DNA of 64,000 nucleotides from Luteimonas padinae (lineage in GTDB: Bacteria; Pseudomonadota; Gammaproteobacteria; Xanthomonadales; Xanthomonadaceae). The translations under genes were made by a program, and so were the position numbers. Below the pieces are notes generated by a model that worked only from the letters and a program-made list of their open reading frames with translations, was not told the origin of the DNA and did no database searches. The stretch's first letter is position 1. Each line of letters opens with the position of its first letter. The stretch is from positions 1 through 64,000 of the forward strand of contig NZ_BMZT01000008.1 of the NCBI RefSeq assembly GCF_014652935.1. Direction: 5' to 3'. Positions 1 through 9,600 of the stretch are shown in pieces.

Positions 1-57
1 ATCCGCAACCCCGCCCCCTACGATGGTGCCAAGCTCTTCGCCACCCTGCAGGCTTGA
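1..57 (+). CDS. C-terminal end of an unidentified plus-strand gene (partial)
   Basis: Frame 1 is open from the first base and ends at TGA 55-57, giving an 18-residue tail that begins IRNPAPYDGAK. Third codon positions are strongly G/C, as in real genes here. The fragment is too short to assign a family. It converges on the M3 peptidase gene that ends at 143 on the other strand. It could still be chance open frame. Confidence 0.4.
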   Translation: MRNPAPYDGAKLFATLQA

Positions 58-115
58 CCGAGAACAGAGTGTCTACAGGGAGGGGAAGAAGGGGGGAGAG
101 GGCGAGAAAGAGAAG

Positions 116-131
116 GCCCCCGGTGGGGGGC
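116..131 (-). terminator. Probable intrinsic terminator of the M3 peptidase gene
   Basis: A six-pair all-GC stem (116-121 with 126-131) has a four-base loop. On the minus strand it is followed by a pyrimidine tract that reads cttctctttctcg, and it lies 12 bases beyond the stop codon at 143. The T-tract is interrupted, so termination is inferred. Confidence 0.4.
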
Positions 132-142
132 GTTCTGGTGGC

Positions 143-2296
143 TCAGTCGAGCCCGCGGTGCTGCAGCAGTGGTTCGACGCTTGGTTCCTTGCCGCGGAAC
201 TCGCGGTGGGCCTTCGCCAGGTCCTGCGAATGCCCGATCGAGAGGATCTTCTCGCGGAACACTTGGCCGTTCTCCCGCGTCAGGCCGCCGTTCTCGCGGA
301 ACCACTGGAAGGCGTCGTGGTCCAGCACTTCCGCGCCGAAGTAGGCGTAGTAGCCGGCCGCATAGCCGCCGCCCCAGATGTGGCTGAAGTAGCTGGTGCG
401 GTAGCGCGGCGGCACCGCGGCCAGGTCGACCCCGTACTTCGCCAGCGCCTGCTTTTCGAACGCGTCGACGTCCTTCTTCGCGTCGTCGGCCGGCAGCGTG
501 TGCCAGGCCATGTCCAGCAGCGCCGCCGACAGGTACTCGGTGGTCGCATAGCCCTGGTTGAAGGTGCGGGCGCGCACGATCTTCTCCACCAGTTCCTGCG
601 GCATCGGCTCGCCGGTCCGGTAGTGCTTCGCGTAGTTCGCGAACACCTTCGGGTCGAGCGCCCAGTGCTCGTTGAACTGCGAGGGGAACTCGACGAAGTC
701 GCGCGGCACGTTGGTGCCGGCCAGGCTCGGATACGTCGTCTTCGAGAAGATGCCGTGCAGCGCGTGGCCGAACTCGTGGAACAGCGTGGTGGTGTCGTCG
801 AAGCTCAGCAGCGCCGGCTGGCCTTCCGCGGGCTTCGTGTAGTTCTCGACGTTGTAGATCACCGGGATGTCGCCGGTCAGGCCGTTCTGCTCGACGAAGT
901 TGCCCATCCAGGCGCCGCCCTGCTTGCTCTCGCGCTGGAACGGGTCGAGGTAGAACAGGGCGAGCTGGGTGCCGTCGGCGTCGAAGATGTCGAACACGCG
1001 CACGTCGGGGTGGTAGACCGGCAGGTCGGTGCGTTCCTTCGCGGTGATGCCGTACAGCTGTCCGGCGGCGAAGAACACGCCGTCCTTCAGCACCCGGTCG
1101 AGCTCGAAGTAGGGCTTGATGGCCTCCGCGTCGAGGTCGAACTCGGCCTTGCGCACCTGCTCGGCGTAGAAGTCCCAGTCGGCGGCGCCGGCGCTGAAGC
1201 CGCCGCCCTGGGCATCGACCACGGACTGGATCTTCGCCAGCTCCGCCTTCGCGCGCGCGGTGGCGGCGGGCACGGTGTCGGTCAGCAGCTTCAGCGCGAC
1301 CTCGGGCGTGCCGGCCATCTGGTCGGCGATGCCGTAGGCGGCGTAGCTCGGATAGCCCAGCAGCTCGGCCTTGCGCGCGCGCAGCTCGGCCAGGCGCTGG
1401 ATGGTGGCGCGGGTGTCGTTGCCGTCGCCCTGTTCGGCGCGCGCCATCGACGCGGCCAGCACCTGCTCGCGCAGCCCGCGGTCCTTCAGCGAGGCCAGCA
1501 CCGGCTGCTGGGTGGTGTTCTGCAGCACCAGCATCCACTGGCCGTCGTGGCCGGCGTCTTTCGCGGCGGTCGCGGCGGCGGCGATCGTGGCCTCGTCCAG
1601 GCCGTCGAGCCTGGCGACGTCGTCCACCAGCACGCCGCCGGCCTTGGTCGCGGCCAGCAGCTTGTTGGAGAACGAGGTGGTGAGCGAGGACTCCTCGCTG
1701 TTGAGCTTGCGCAGCTCGGCCTGCTTCTCCGCGTCCAGCTCGGCGCCGGCGCGGACGAAGTTGTCGTAGGTCCGCTCGACCAGGACCACCTGCTCGGGCG
1801 TCAGGCCCAGGTCCGCGCGCTGCGCGTACAGCGCCTTCACGCGCGCGAACAGCTTCGGATCCAGATGGATGGCGTCGGCGTGTTCGGCCAGCTTCGGCGC
1901 CAGCGCCTGTTCGGCGGCCTGCAGCGCCTCGTTGGTGTGCGCCGATGTCATGGCGAAGAACACCGACGCCGCGCGGGTCAGCAGCGCGCCGCTGCGCTCC
2001 AGCGCCTCGATGGTGTTGGCGAAGGTCGGCGGCTCGGCGCTGTCGGCGATGGTCCGCACCTCGGCCAGGTGCTGGCGCATGCCTTCCTCGATCGCCGGCT
2101 GGTAGTGCGCGTCCTGGATCAGGTCGAAGCGCGGCGCCTGGAAGGCGAGGGTGCTGGCGACCAGCAGCGGATTTTCGGACTGTGCGGGTGCGGCGGGCGC
2201 GGCGGCGGTGTTCGGCATCGGGGACTCGGTGGCGCTGCGATCGCAGGCGCCCAGGGCGAGCGCGATCGCGGCGGACAGCAGGAGGGGACGCAGCAT
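143..2296 (-). CDS. M3 family metallopeptidase (peptidyl-dipeptidase Dcp-like lipoprotein)
   Basis: This 717-residue protein is a zinc peptidase of the thimet oligopeptidase/Dcp family, which trims short peptides. The zinc motif HEFGH is at residues 507-511, and a glutamate in the following DFVEFPSQFNEHW segment is the likely third ligand. Family length is about 680-720 residues. The N-terminus is a lipoprotein signal ending LALGAC, so the enzyme should be anchored in the envelope, probably facing the periplasm, unlike cytosolic E. coli Dcp. The start at 2296 is the ATG directly preceding that signal; longer open frames upstream have no signal. It stands alone, with a terminator-like hairpin downstream. 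The family call is firm; the substrate is inferred. Confidence 0.93.
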   Translation of the reverse strand: MLRPLLLSAAIALALGACDRSATESPMPNTAAAPAAPAQSENPLLVASTLAFQAPRFDLIQDAHYQPAIEEGMRQHLAEVRTIADSAEPPTFANTIEALERSGALLTRAASVFFAMTSAHTNEALQAAEQALAPKLAEHADAIHLDPKLFARVKALYAQRADLGLTPEQVVLVERTYDNFVRAGAELDAEKQAELRKLNSEESSLTTSFSNKLLAATKAGGVLVDDVARLDGLDEATIAAAATAAKDAGHDGQWMLVLQNTTQQPVLASLKDRGLREQVLAASMARAEQGDGNDTRATIQRLAELRARKAELLGYPSYAAYGIADQMAGTPEVALKLLTDTVPAATARAKAELAKIQSVVDAQGGGFSAGAADWDFYAEQVRKAEFDLDAEAIKPYFELDRVLKDGVFFAAGQLYGITAKERTDLPVYHPDVRVFDIFDADGTQLALFYLDPFQRESKQGGAWMGNFVEQNGLTGDIPVIYNVENYTKPAEGQPALLSFDDTTTLFHEFGHALHGIFSKTTYPSLAGTNVPRDFVEFPSQFNEHWALDPKVFANYAKHYRTGEPMPQELVEKIVRARTFNQGYATTEYLSAALLDMAWHTLPADDAKKDVDAFEKQALAKYGVDLAAVPPRYRTSYFSHIWGGGYAAGYYAYFGAEVLDHDAFQWFRENGGLTRENGQVFREKILSIGHSQDLAKAHREFRGKEPSVEPLLQHRGLD

Positions 2297-2391
2297 GGAA
2301 TGGGGCTCCGGAAGGGCAAGGGCAAGGCTGACAGTTCAGGATGCATCCGATCACGGGGCCGCAAACGTGCCGTTCGGCACTCCGGCCGGGT

Positions 2392-3207
2392 TCAGCGATA
2401 GGGCCCGGGACCGGTCCAGACCGGCTGGCCGCGGCGGTAGACCTGGTACATGGCGATCACCTCGCGGGCATCGCCGATGCCGGCCAGCTCCGGATCGTCC
2501 GGCTCGACCAGGCGGCAGGGCCCGGAGTCGCGGCGCAGCGCGGTTTCGAGGGGGCAGACCATGAGCTGGCGCACGCCCGGCAGCGGCAGGAAGACCTCGG
2601 TCATGCCTGCGTCGCGCCAGCCGCGCAGCCGGGTCTCGGCCATGAGGTCGTAGACCACCTGGAAGCCGCCGGCCTCCAGCGCGGCGCCGCTGGCCGTGCC
2701 CCGGGGGCGGGAACCTCGGCTGATCGACGGGCTGGGGGCGGAGCCGGCGTCCACCACCGCGAGCTGCGCCGGCTGCGTGCCCGGCGGCTGACCCCAGGTG
2801 CGCTGGCTGGGATGCGGGCGCTGCGGCACGGGCGGCGTCGGCGCGGCCGCGGCCTCGGGGCGGGGTTGGGGCGGTTGCGGCAGCGGCGCGTCGCCCCGCT
2901 CGACCTCGACCACCTGCAGGCGCGAGGGGTCGGGGCGTTCTGCGGGGTCGGGCTCGACCGGCCTGCGCGCGCTGCGCGGGGCGGATGGCGGCGGCGGCGG
3001 CGAGGGAATGTCCTGCGGCTTGTCGATGAAGGTGACGTCGAGCCTGCCCCCGGCGGCGGCGCCCGCCGGGTCCGAGGACGGCTGCAAGGGCTCGGCGGTC
3101 AGCGCCAGCAGCACGAGCAGCACATGCAACAGCAGGGTGGCCGCGGCCGCGCCGATGCGCTGCAGGCGCTCGCCGCGCGAGCGATCGGCGCGCGATGCGG
3201 CGGGCAT
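2392..3207 (-). CDS. TonB-like proline-rich inner-membrane protein of unknown function
   Basis: It has 271 residues from the ATG at 3207. A short basic N-terminus precedes a single hydrophobic helix at about residues 20-36 (GAAAATLLLHVLLVLLALTA). A long Pro/Ala/Arg-rich periplasmic spacer follows, then a C-terminal globular part with two Cys (VCPLE and GPCRLVEPDDPELAG). The layout resembles energy-transducer or cell-envelope proteins of the TonB/TolA type, but I see no recognisable TonB C-terminal domain. An in-frame start at 3252 is possible, but it lies inside a strong hairpin (3249-3272), which favours 3207. The function is unknown. Confidence 0.7.
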   Translation of the reverse strand: MPAASRADRSRGERLQRIGAAAATLLLHVLLVLLALTAEPLQPSSDPAGAAAGGRLDVTFIDKPQDIPSPPPPPSAPRSARRPVEPDPAERPDPSRLQVVEVERGDAPLPQPPQPRPEAAAAPTPPVPQRPHPSQRTWGQPPGTQPAQLAVVDAGSAPSPSISRGSRPRGTASGAALEAGGFQVVYDLMAETRLRGWRDAGMTEVFLPLPGVRQLMVCPLETALRRDSGPCRLVEPDDPELAGIGDAREVIAMYQVYRRGQPVWTGPGPYR

Positions 3208-3248
3208 CGCGCCGGCCTCGTGCGCGCTCACGGGGCTCGCAGACGCAA

Positions 3249-3272
3249 GCACCCCGGCCGTGGCCGGGGTGC
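3249..3272 (-). terminator. Strong GC hairpin between DUF3597 gene and the downstream gene
   Basis: An 11-base perfect inverted repeat (GCACCCCGGCC and its complement) is separated by two bases. It sits 52 bases past the DUF3597 stop. No clear T-run follows, so it may be an intrinsic terminator or a processing/REP-type stem. Confidence 0.45.
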
Positions 3273-3324
3273 GGGGGGCGCGGGGTGGCGCAGGCGGCTC
3301 GCCACGGATGATCCGCGCGGTCCG

Positions 3325-3777
3325 TCAGTCCTTCAGGTCGTCGGGCACCTTGCCGCCGTTCTCGGCCAGCTTGCGCATCACCGCCTTGTGCAGGGCGATG
3401 TTCTGCTCGGCGCTGCCGTGCGCACCGGCGTTGACGCCGAGTTCGGCGGCCAGCTCCTTGCGCGCGTCGAGGCTGGAGTCGAGGTCGAGCAGCTTCAGCA
3501 GGTCGACGATCGAGCGGCGCCAGTCGCTCTGGCCGCCCTTCTCCGCGGCCATGGCGGCTAGCACGGCTTCGACGTCGACGGGTTCGGGCGCAGCCGCCGG
3601 CGCGGCGGCCACGGGCGGGGCGGGATGCAGCGCGGGCGGCGCGACCTTCGGGTCGTCCTTGCCGCCGTCGAAGATGACGGGCGCGGGCTTGGCGCCCTGC
3701 GTGGTCGCGGCGGGTGACGCCGCGGATTCGGTCTTGCGACCCAGGATGCGGTCGCGGATCTTCGAAAACAGGCCCAT
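3325..3777 (-). CDS. DUF3597 domain-containing protein
   Basis: This 150-residue protein matches the DUF3597 family: a short N-terminal MGLFSKIRDRILGR segment, an Ala/Pro-rich linker (about residues 18-65), then the conserved helical C-terminal domain with DWRRSIVDLLKLLDLDSS, ARKELAAELG and KLAENGGKVPDDL. Members are usually about 130-150 residues and have a LysM-independent helical fold of unknown role. No signal peptide is seen. It lies in a minus-strand series of small stress-type genes with hairpins on both sides, so it is probably monocistronic. The family call is confident; the function is not known. Confidence 0.9.
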   Translation of the reverse strand: MGLFSKIRDRILGRKTESAASPAATTQGAKPAPVIFDGGKDDPKVAPPALHPAPPVAAAPAAAPEPVDVEAVLAAMAAEKGGQSDWRRSIVDLLKLLDLDSSLDARKELAAELGVNAGAHGSAEQNIALHKAVMRKLAENGGKVPDDLKD

Positions 3778-3840
3778 GGGAAAACTCCTTGAGGAAAGCT
3801 GCGATTCTGCAGCGGTGGGGATGGAATTGCTTGACCGGAT

Positions 3841-3874
3841 GCGACAGACCCCGGCGTGGACCGGGGCCTGTCGC
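3841..3874 (-). terminator. Long hairpin downstream of the DUF2383 gene
   Basis: A near-perfect stem pairs GCGACAG-CCCCGG with CCGGGG-CTGTCGC around a six-base loop, with one mismatch. It lies between the DUF2383 stop (3917) and the DUF3597 start (3777). No T-run is evident on either strand. Confidence 0.45.
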
Positions 3875-3916
3875 GGATGAGGCCCGCGGAGCCGTTCGTG
3901 CGCTCCGCTGCGGAAA

Positions 3917-4369
3917 TCAGCCCGCGTTCTTCATCGCGATCTTGCGGTTGCGCATGATGTCGTGGCACTCGGTGACGCGCGGCAGGTACTTCTGCGCCGC
4001 GGCACGCGCGGCGGCCGGGGTGTCGCTGTCCTCGAGGGTGTCCTTGAAGGCGTCGAGCAGGCGGTCCTCGAGCTCTTCGAGCTCGGCCACGTACGCGTAG
4101 TTCGTGTCACCCAGCGCGGCGCGCGCCTTGGCGTAGGTCTGGCGCACCGAGCCGACGATGGTGCCGTGGTCGGCAGGATCGCCACCGGTGGCGGCCACGT
4201 CCGCGCTCAGGCCGGTCACGATCTCGCGCTTGTGCTCGCCCATGCGGCGGAACAGCGTGGCGAGTTCGGCGCTCTCCACCTTGCCGGCGGCCTCGGCGTA
4301 GAACTCGCTGCCGTCGCGGGCGATCTCGATCAGGTCGTTGAGGCTGTGCTGGATCTTCTTGTCGGTCAT
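3917..4369 (-). CDS. PA2169-family four-helix-bundle protein (DUF2383)
   Basis: It has 150 residues from the ATG at 4369. The sequence is a ferritin-like four-helix bundle of the DUF2383/PA2169 family: an N-terminal helix SLNDLIEIARDGSEFYAEAA, a second helix with LATLFRRMGEHKREIV, a third with TYAKARAALGDTNYAYVAELEELEDRLLDAF and a last with YLPRVTECHDIMRNRK. E/H residues occur at positions typical of diiron bundles, though metal binding is not demonstrated for the family. The longer open frame to 4498 adds an arginine-rich, unconserved N-terminus, so 4369 is preferred. Relatives are often stress-induced; that is family knowledge, not seen here. Confidence 0.85.
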   Translation of the reverse strand: MTDKKIQHSLNDLIEIARDGSEFYAEAAGKVESAELATLFRRMGEHKREIVTGLSADVAATGGDPADHGTIVGSVRQTYAKARAALGDTNYAYVAELEELEDRLLDAFKDTLEDSDTPAAARAAAQKYLPRVTECHDIMRNRKIAMKNAG

Positions 4370-4517
4370 GGAGGATTGTCCTGGGGGAAGGGGCGTCCAC
4401 TCTGACCGCGCGGCCATGAAGTCCACGTGGAACGCGGGTCCGCAGCTGCGCCGCGGACACCGCGCATTGGCGTTTGTCGACGCGGCGTCGTTCTCCACGA
4501 CGCCCGCGTCGTCGCCT

Positions 4518-6440
4518 TCAGCCGGCCAGCAGCCGGTTCACGCGCTGCAGGAACGCCGCCGGATCCGGCAGCGGCGCACCGGCTGCAAGCTCGGCCTGCT
4601 CCAGCAGCAGGTGGGCGAGATCGGTGGCGCGGGCGTCGTCGGCCTCGCCCTGCAGGCGGCGCAGGAGTGCGTGCTGCGGGTTGATCTCGAGCGTGGGATT
4701 CTGCTCCGGCACGTCCTGGCCGGCATCGCGCAGCAGCTTCGCCAGGTGCGGCGCCATCTCCCACTCCGACATCGCCAGGCACGAGGGCGAGTCGGTCAGG
4801 CGCGCGGACACGCGCACGTCCTCCACGCGATCGCCGAGCAGGCGCTTGATGCGCTCCAGCAGCGGGGCCGCGGCGCCTGCGGCGTCGGCCAGCTTCTGCT
4901 TCTCCGCCTCGTCCAGCGGCAGTTCGCCCTTGGCGACGTGCCTCATCGGCTTGCCGGCGTATTCGCGCAGGTGGCCGAGCATCCACTCGTCGATGCGGTC
5001 GGACATCAGCAGCACTTCGATGCCGCGGGCCTTGAAGGCTTCCAGCTGCGGGCTGCCGGCCGCGGCGCGATGGCCGTCGGCGGTGACGTACCAGATCGCG
5101 TCCTGGCCGTCCTGCATGCGGCCGATGTAATCGTCGAGCGACACGTCGCGCGCCTCGCCTTCGCCCTTCGTCGAGCTGAAGCGCAGCAGCTTCGCGATCC
5201 GCTCGCGGTTGCCGGCATCCTCGACGATGCCTTCCTTGAGCGTATTGCCGAAGGCCTTGAGGAAGGCGGCGAACTTCTCCGGCTCGTCACGCGAGAGCTT
5301 TTCGATCAGGTCGAGCACGCGCTTCACGCAGGCGCCCTTGATGCGCTCGAGCTGGCGGTTGTGCTGCAGGATCTCGCGGCTGACGTTGAGCGGGAGGTCG
5401 TCGGCGTCCACCACGCCGCGCACGAAGCGCAGGTAGTTCGGCAGCAGCTCTTCGGCCGCGTCCATGATGAAGACGCGCTTGATGTAGAGCTTCAGGCCCT
5501 TGCGCTCGTCGCGGCCGCCCATCATCAGGTCGAACGGCGGCTGCGACGGCAGGTACAGCAGGGTGGTGAAACTCTGGCTGCCCTCGACGCGGTTGTGGGT
5601 CCAGGCGGCGGCGTCGTTGAAGTCGTGGCCGAGCGCCTTGTAGAAGTTCTGGTACTCCTCGTCGCCGATCTCCGCCTTCGGGCGGGTCCACAGCGCGGAG
5701 GCGTCGTTGACCGTCTCCCACGCGGGCGCCGCCGCCTGGGCGCCGGCTTCGCCATCGGTGCCGGCGTCCGCGTCCGCGCCTGCATCGCCGTCCCCCGCGT
5801 CCTTCGGCATCCGGATCGGGAAGGCGACGTGGTCGGAGTACTTCGTGATCAGCGAGCGCAGCGTCCACGGCTCGAGGAACTCGTCCTCGCCTTCCTTCAG
5901 GTGCAGGATGACAGTGGTGCCGCGCTCGGGCAGGTCCACGGCCTCCAGCGTGTACTCGCCGCGGCCGTCGCTTTCCCACTTCACGCCCTCGCCGGCGGGC
6001 GCGTCGGCGCGGCGGGTGAGCACGGTGACGCGGTCGGCGACCACGAAGGCGGAATAGAAGCCGACGCCGAACTGCCCGATCAGGCGCGCATCGGCCTTCT
6101 GCTCGCTGCCCATGGCCTCGAGGAAGCGGCGGGTGCCGGAGCTGGCGATGCTGCCGATGTTCTCCACCACCTCGTCGCGCGACATGCCGATGCCGGTGTC
6201 GCGGATGGTGACGGTGCGCGCCTCGCGGTCGGCGCTGACGTCGATGTGCAGCTCGCCGGCGCCTGCCAGCAGGTCGGGCTGGGCGATCGCCTCGAAGCGC
6301 AGCTTGTCGCAGGCGTCGGAGGCGTTGGAGACCAGCTCGCGCAGGAAGATCTCCTTGTGCGAGTACAGCGAGTGGGTGACCAGGTGCAGCACCTGGGCGA
6401 CTTCGGCTTCGAACTTGCGCGTTTCGGGCGTCGTGGTCAT
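4518..6440 (-). CDS. htpG: Molecular chaperone HtpG (Hsp90)
   Basis: This 640-residue protein shows all Hsp90 landmarks: the N-terminal GHKL ATPase domain (ELVSNASDACDKLR, DTGIGMSRDEVVENIG, QFGVGFYSAFVVAD), a middle domain, and a C-terminal dimerisation domain. It acts in the cytosol as an ATP-dependent chaperone. An acidic, low-complexity insert rich in Asp/Ala/Gly (about residues 212-235) lies between the N and middle domains, at the place where eukaryotic Hsp90s carry a charged linker; most bacterial HtpGs have little there. The ATG at 6440 opens on MTTTPETRKFEAEV, the usual start. No heat-shock promoter was recognised upstream. The call is certain. Confidence 0.98.
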   Translation of the reverse strand: MTTTPETRKFEAEVAQVLHLVTHSLYSHKEIFLRELVSNASDACDKLRFEAIAQPDLLAGAGELHIDVSADREARTVTIRDTGIGMSRDEVVENIGSIASSGTRRFLEAMGSEQKADARLIGQFGVGFYSAFVVADRVTVLTRRADAPAGEGVKWESDGRGEYTLEAVDLPERGTTVILHLKEGEDEFLEPWTLRSLITKYSDHVAFPIRMPKDAGDGDAGADADAGTDGEAGAQAAAPAWETVNDASALWTRPKAEIGDEEYQNFYKALGHDFNDAAAWTHNRVEGSQSFTTLLYLPSQPPFDLMMGGRDERKGLKLYIKRVFIMDAAEELLPNYLRFVRGVVDADDLPLNVSREILQHNRQLERIKGACVKRVLDLIEKLSRDEPEKFAAFLKAFGNTLKEGIVEDAGNRERIAKLLRFSSTKGEGEARDVSLDDYIGRMQDGQDAIWYVTADGHRAAAGSPQLEAFKARGIEVLLMSDRIDEWMLGHLREYAGKPMRHVAKGELPLDEAEKQKLADAAGAAAPLLERIKRLLGDRVEDVRVSARLTDSPSCLAMSEWEMAPHLAKLLRDAGQDVPEQNPTLEINPQHALLRRLQGEADDARATDLAHLLLEQAELAAGAPLPDPAAFLQRVNRLLAG

Positions 6441-6689
6441 GGAGGGATCCGGACATGGCCAGGGGGGTCGGCCCACGGATATGCGCGCGCCGCCGCGGTT
6501 TTCAAGCCGGCAGGCCCGCGAAGCCCGTCGACGCCGCGCTGTCGCGGCCGGTCCAGGAAGCGCCGGCAGATGTGCCGGTCGAGGCGGCCCCTTCGCCCTG
6601 GGCGGCCTGGCCGACCGGGACTTCTGTCCCGCGCGAAGGGGGTGAGGGCGCGACTATGGTCGACGGTTTGCACCTCCGGAACCCGCCGC

Positions 6690-9600
6690 ATGACCCGAAC
6701 CACGCTCGCCCTTGCCCTGGCTGCTGCGCTCGCCTCCGCGCCCGCGCTTGCCCAGGACCCGCCGCGCCCCGCGCCGTCGCCTGCGCCGCAGCCGGCGCCG
6801 CCGGTGCGGCAGGATCCGGACCGCCGCGACAACGTCGAACTCGAGCAGGAAGCGCTCGACCGATCCGGCCAGGACCCGGCCCGGGCGCCGCTCGAAAGCG
6901 CGCGCGGCCTGCGCCAGGACGCCAACGGGACGGAAGGCGAGGCGAAGTGGAACGTCGAATCCGTGCAGGGCCAGGCGAAGACGGTGCGCTTCGAGACCAG
7001 CGAAGGCACGTGGATGGACGTGGACGTGTCGCCCGACGGCCGCGAGGTGGTGTTCTCGCTGCTTGGCGACCTCTACCGCATGCCGGTCACCGGCGGCGCC
7101 GCCACCCGCATCACCTCCGGCCGCGCCTGGGACGTGCAGCCGCGCTGGTCGCCGGACGGCCGCCGCATCGCGTTCACTTCCGACCGCAACGGCGCCAACA
7201 ACGTCTGGACCGTGGCCGCCGACGGTGGCGACGCGCGCCAGGTGACCGACGAGGACTTCCGCCTGCTCAACAACCCGACCTGGACGCCGGACGGGCAGTA
7301 CCTCGTGGCGCGCAAGCATTTCACCTCGACGCGCTCGCTGGGCGCTGGCGAGCTCTGGCTGTACCACGCCGCCGGCACCACCGCCGGCATCCAGCTGGTG
7401 GAAAAGCCGAACGAGCAGCAGGACCTGGGCGAACCCAGCGTGTCGCCGGACGGGCGCCACGTGTACTTCTCGCAGGACGTCAGCCAGGGGCCCAGCTTCG
7501 AGTACAACCGCGACCCGCACGGCGTGATCTATGCGATCAAGCGCTTCGACCGCCAGACCGGCAGGACCGAGACCGTGGTCGCCACGCCCGGCGGCGCGGT
7601 GCGGCCGCAGGTGTCGCCCGACGGGAAGACGCTGGCCTTCGTCAAGCGCGTGCGCGACGCCAGCGTGCTGCACCGTATGGACATCGCCAGCGGCGAGGTG
7701 CGCCCGGTGTGGGACGGCCTGAGCCACGACCAGCAGGAGGCGTGGGCGATCTTCGGGCCGTACAGCGGCTTCGGCTGGACGCCGGATTCGAAGTCGGTGG
7801 TGGCGTGGGCGCAGGGCGGCCTGTGGCGCGTGGACATGGCCAGCGGCGCGGCGGCGAAGATCCCGTTCACCGCGCAGGTCGAGCAGGTGGTCTCGCAGCC
7901 GCTGCGCTTCGAACGGCCGTTGCCGGAGGGGCACTTCAATCCGCGCATGATCCGCGACGTGGCCACGTCGGCCGATGGCGGCACCCTGGTGTTCCACGCG
8001 CTCGGCCAGCTGTGGCGCAAGTCGCTGCCCGGCGGCGCGCCGTCGCGCCTGACCGCGAACCGCGACGTATACGAATACCAGCCGAGCTTCAGCGCCGACG
8101 GCCGCCAGCTGCTCTACACGACCTGGTCCGACGAGGGCCTGGGCGCGATCCACGTGCGCGGCGCCGGCGGCACCGCCGAGGGCCGCAGGCTCACCCAGGA
8201 GCCCGGCTTCTACTACCACCCGCGCTTCTCGCCCGACGGGAAGCAGGTGGTCTACAGCCGCAGCAGCGGCGGCGGCCTCACCGGCAGCCTGTGGTCGGGC
8301 GAGCGCGGCATCTACGTGGTGCCGGTGGCCGGCGGCACGCCCGTTCGCGTGGCCGAGACCGGCCAGTCACCGCAGTTCAGCCATGACGGCACGCGCGTGC
8401 TGTACCTGGCCGGCGGCGGCATGGAGAAGAAGCTGATGTCGGTGGGCCTGCACGGCGAGGAGCCGCGGGCGGTGTTCGACCTGAAGTACGTGGATTCGGT
8501 GCAGATCAGCCCCGACGGCAGGTGGGTGGCCTTCACCGAGCTGTTCAACGCCTACGTGGCGCCGATGCCGGAGACCGGCCGCACCATCACCCTCGACCGC
8601 AAGACGAAGGCGGTGCCGGTGAGCGCGGTCAGCGCCGACGTCGGCAGCTACCTGCACTGGGCGGCGGACTCGAAGTCGCTGCACTGGATGGTGGGCGACC
8701 GCTACCACTCGCGCCGGCTCGACCAGACCTTCGCCTTCCTGCCGGGTGCGCCGGCGGAGATCGCCGCGCCCGCCCCGGGCGGCGGCATCGCCGTGGGCCT
8801 GGACGCGGAGGTCTATGCGCCGCGCGACGTCGTGGCCTTCACCAACGCGCGCATCGTCACCATGCGCGACGCCGAGAACGCGCAGGACGTGATCGAGGGC
8901 GGCACGATCGTGGTCGACGGCAACACCATCGCCGCCATCGGCGCGGGCGGCTCGGTGCAGGTGCCTTCGGGCGCACGCGTCATCGACGTCGCCGGCAAGA
9001 CCATCATCCCCGGCATCATCGACGTGCACGCGCATGCGTCGAACTTCGGCCAGGGCGTGGTGCCGCAGCAGAACTGGGCCTACTACGCCAACCTCGCCTT
9101 CGGCATCACCACGCTGCATGACCCCTCGGCCACCACCGAGTTCGTGTTCTCGCAGTCCGAGCTGCTGCAGGCCGGGCGCATGGTCGGCCCGCGCATGTTC
9201 TCCACCGGCACGATCCTCTACGGCGCCGACGGCGGCTTCAAGGCCGAGATCGACTCGCTCGACGACGCCCGCAGCCACCTGCGCCGGATGCAGGCGCACG
9301 GCGCGTTCTCGGTGAAGAGCTACAACCAGCCGCGGCGCGCGCAGCGCCAGCAGGTCGACCAGGCCGCGCGCGAGCTCGGCATGCTGGTGGTGGAGGAGGG
9401 CGGCTCCACCTTCCACCACAACATGACCATGATCCTGGACGGCGTCACCGGCATCGAGCACAACCTGCCGGTCGCGCCGCTGTACGCCGACGTGGTCAAC
9501 CTGTGGAAGGAAACCGACGTGCGCAACACGCCGACGCTTGTCGTGAGCTACGGCGGCCTGTCGGGCGAGTACTGGTGGTACGCGCGTGACAACGTCTGGG

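Noticed and set aside
23-2401. 792-codon open frame on the plus strand opposite the M3 peptidase
   Set aside because: Composition is Val/Arg/Gly/His-rich with no domain. It is the mirror frame of a GC-rich real gene with zinc motif and signal peptide.
4338-6689. Upstream extension of the amidohydrolase frame across htpG
   Set aside because: It is antisense to htpG; the signal peptide begins at 6690.
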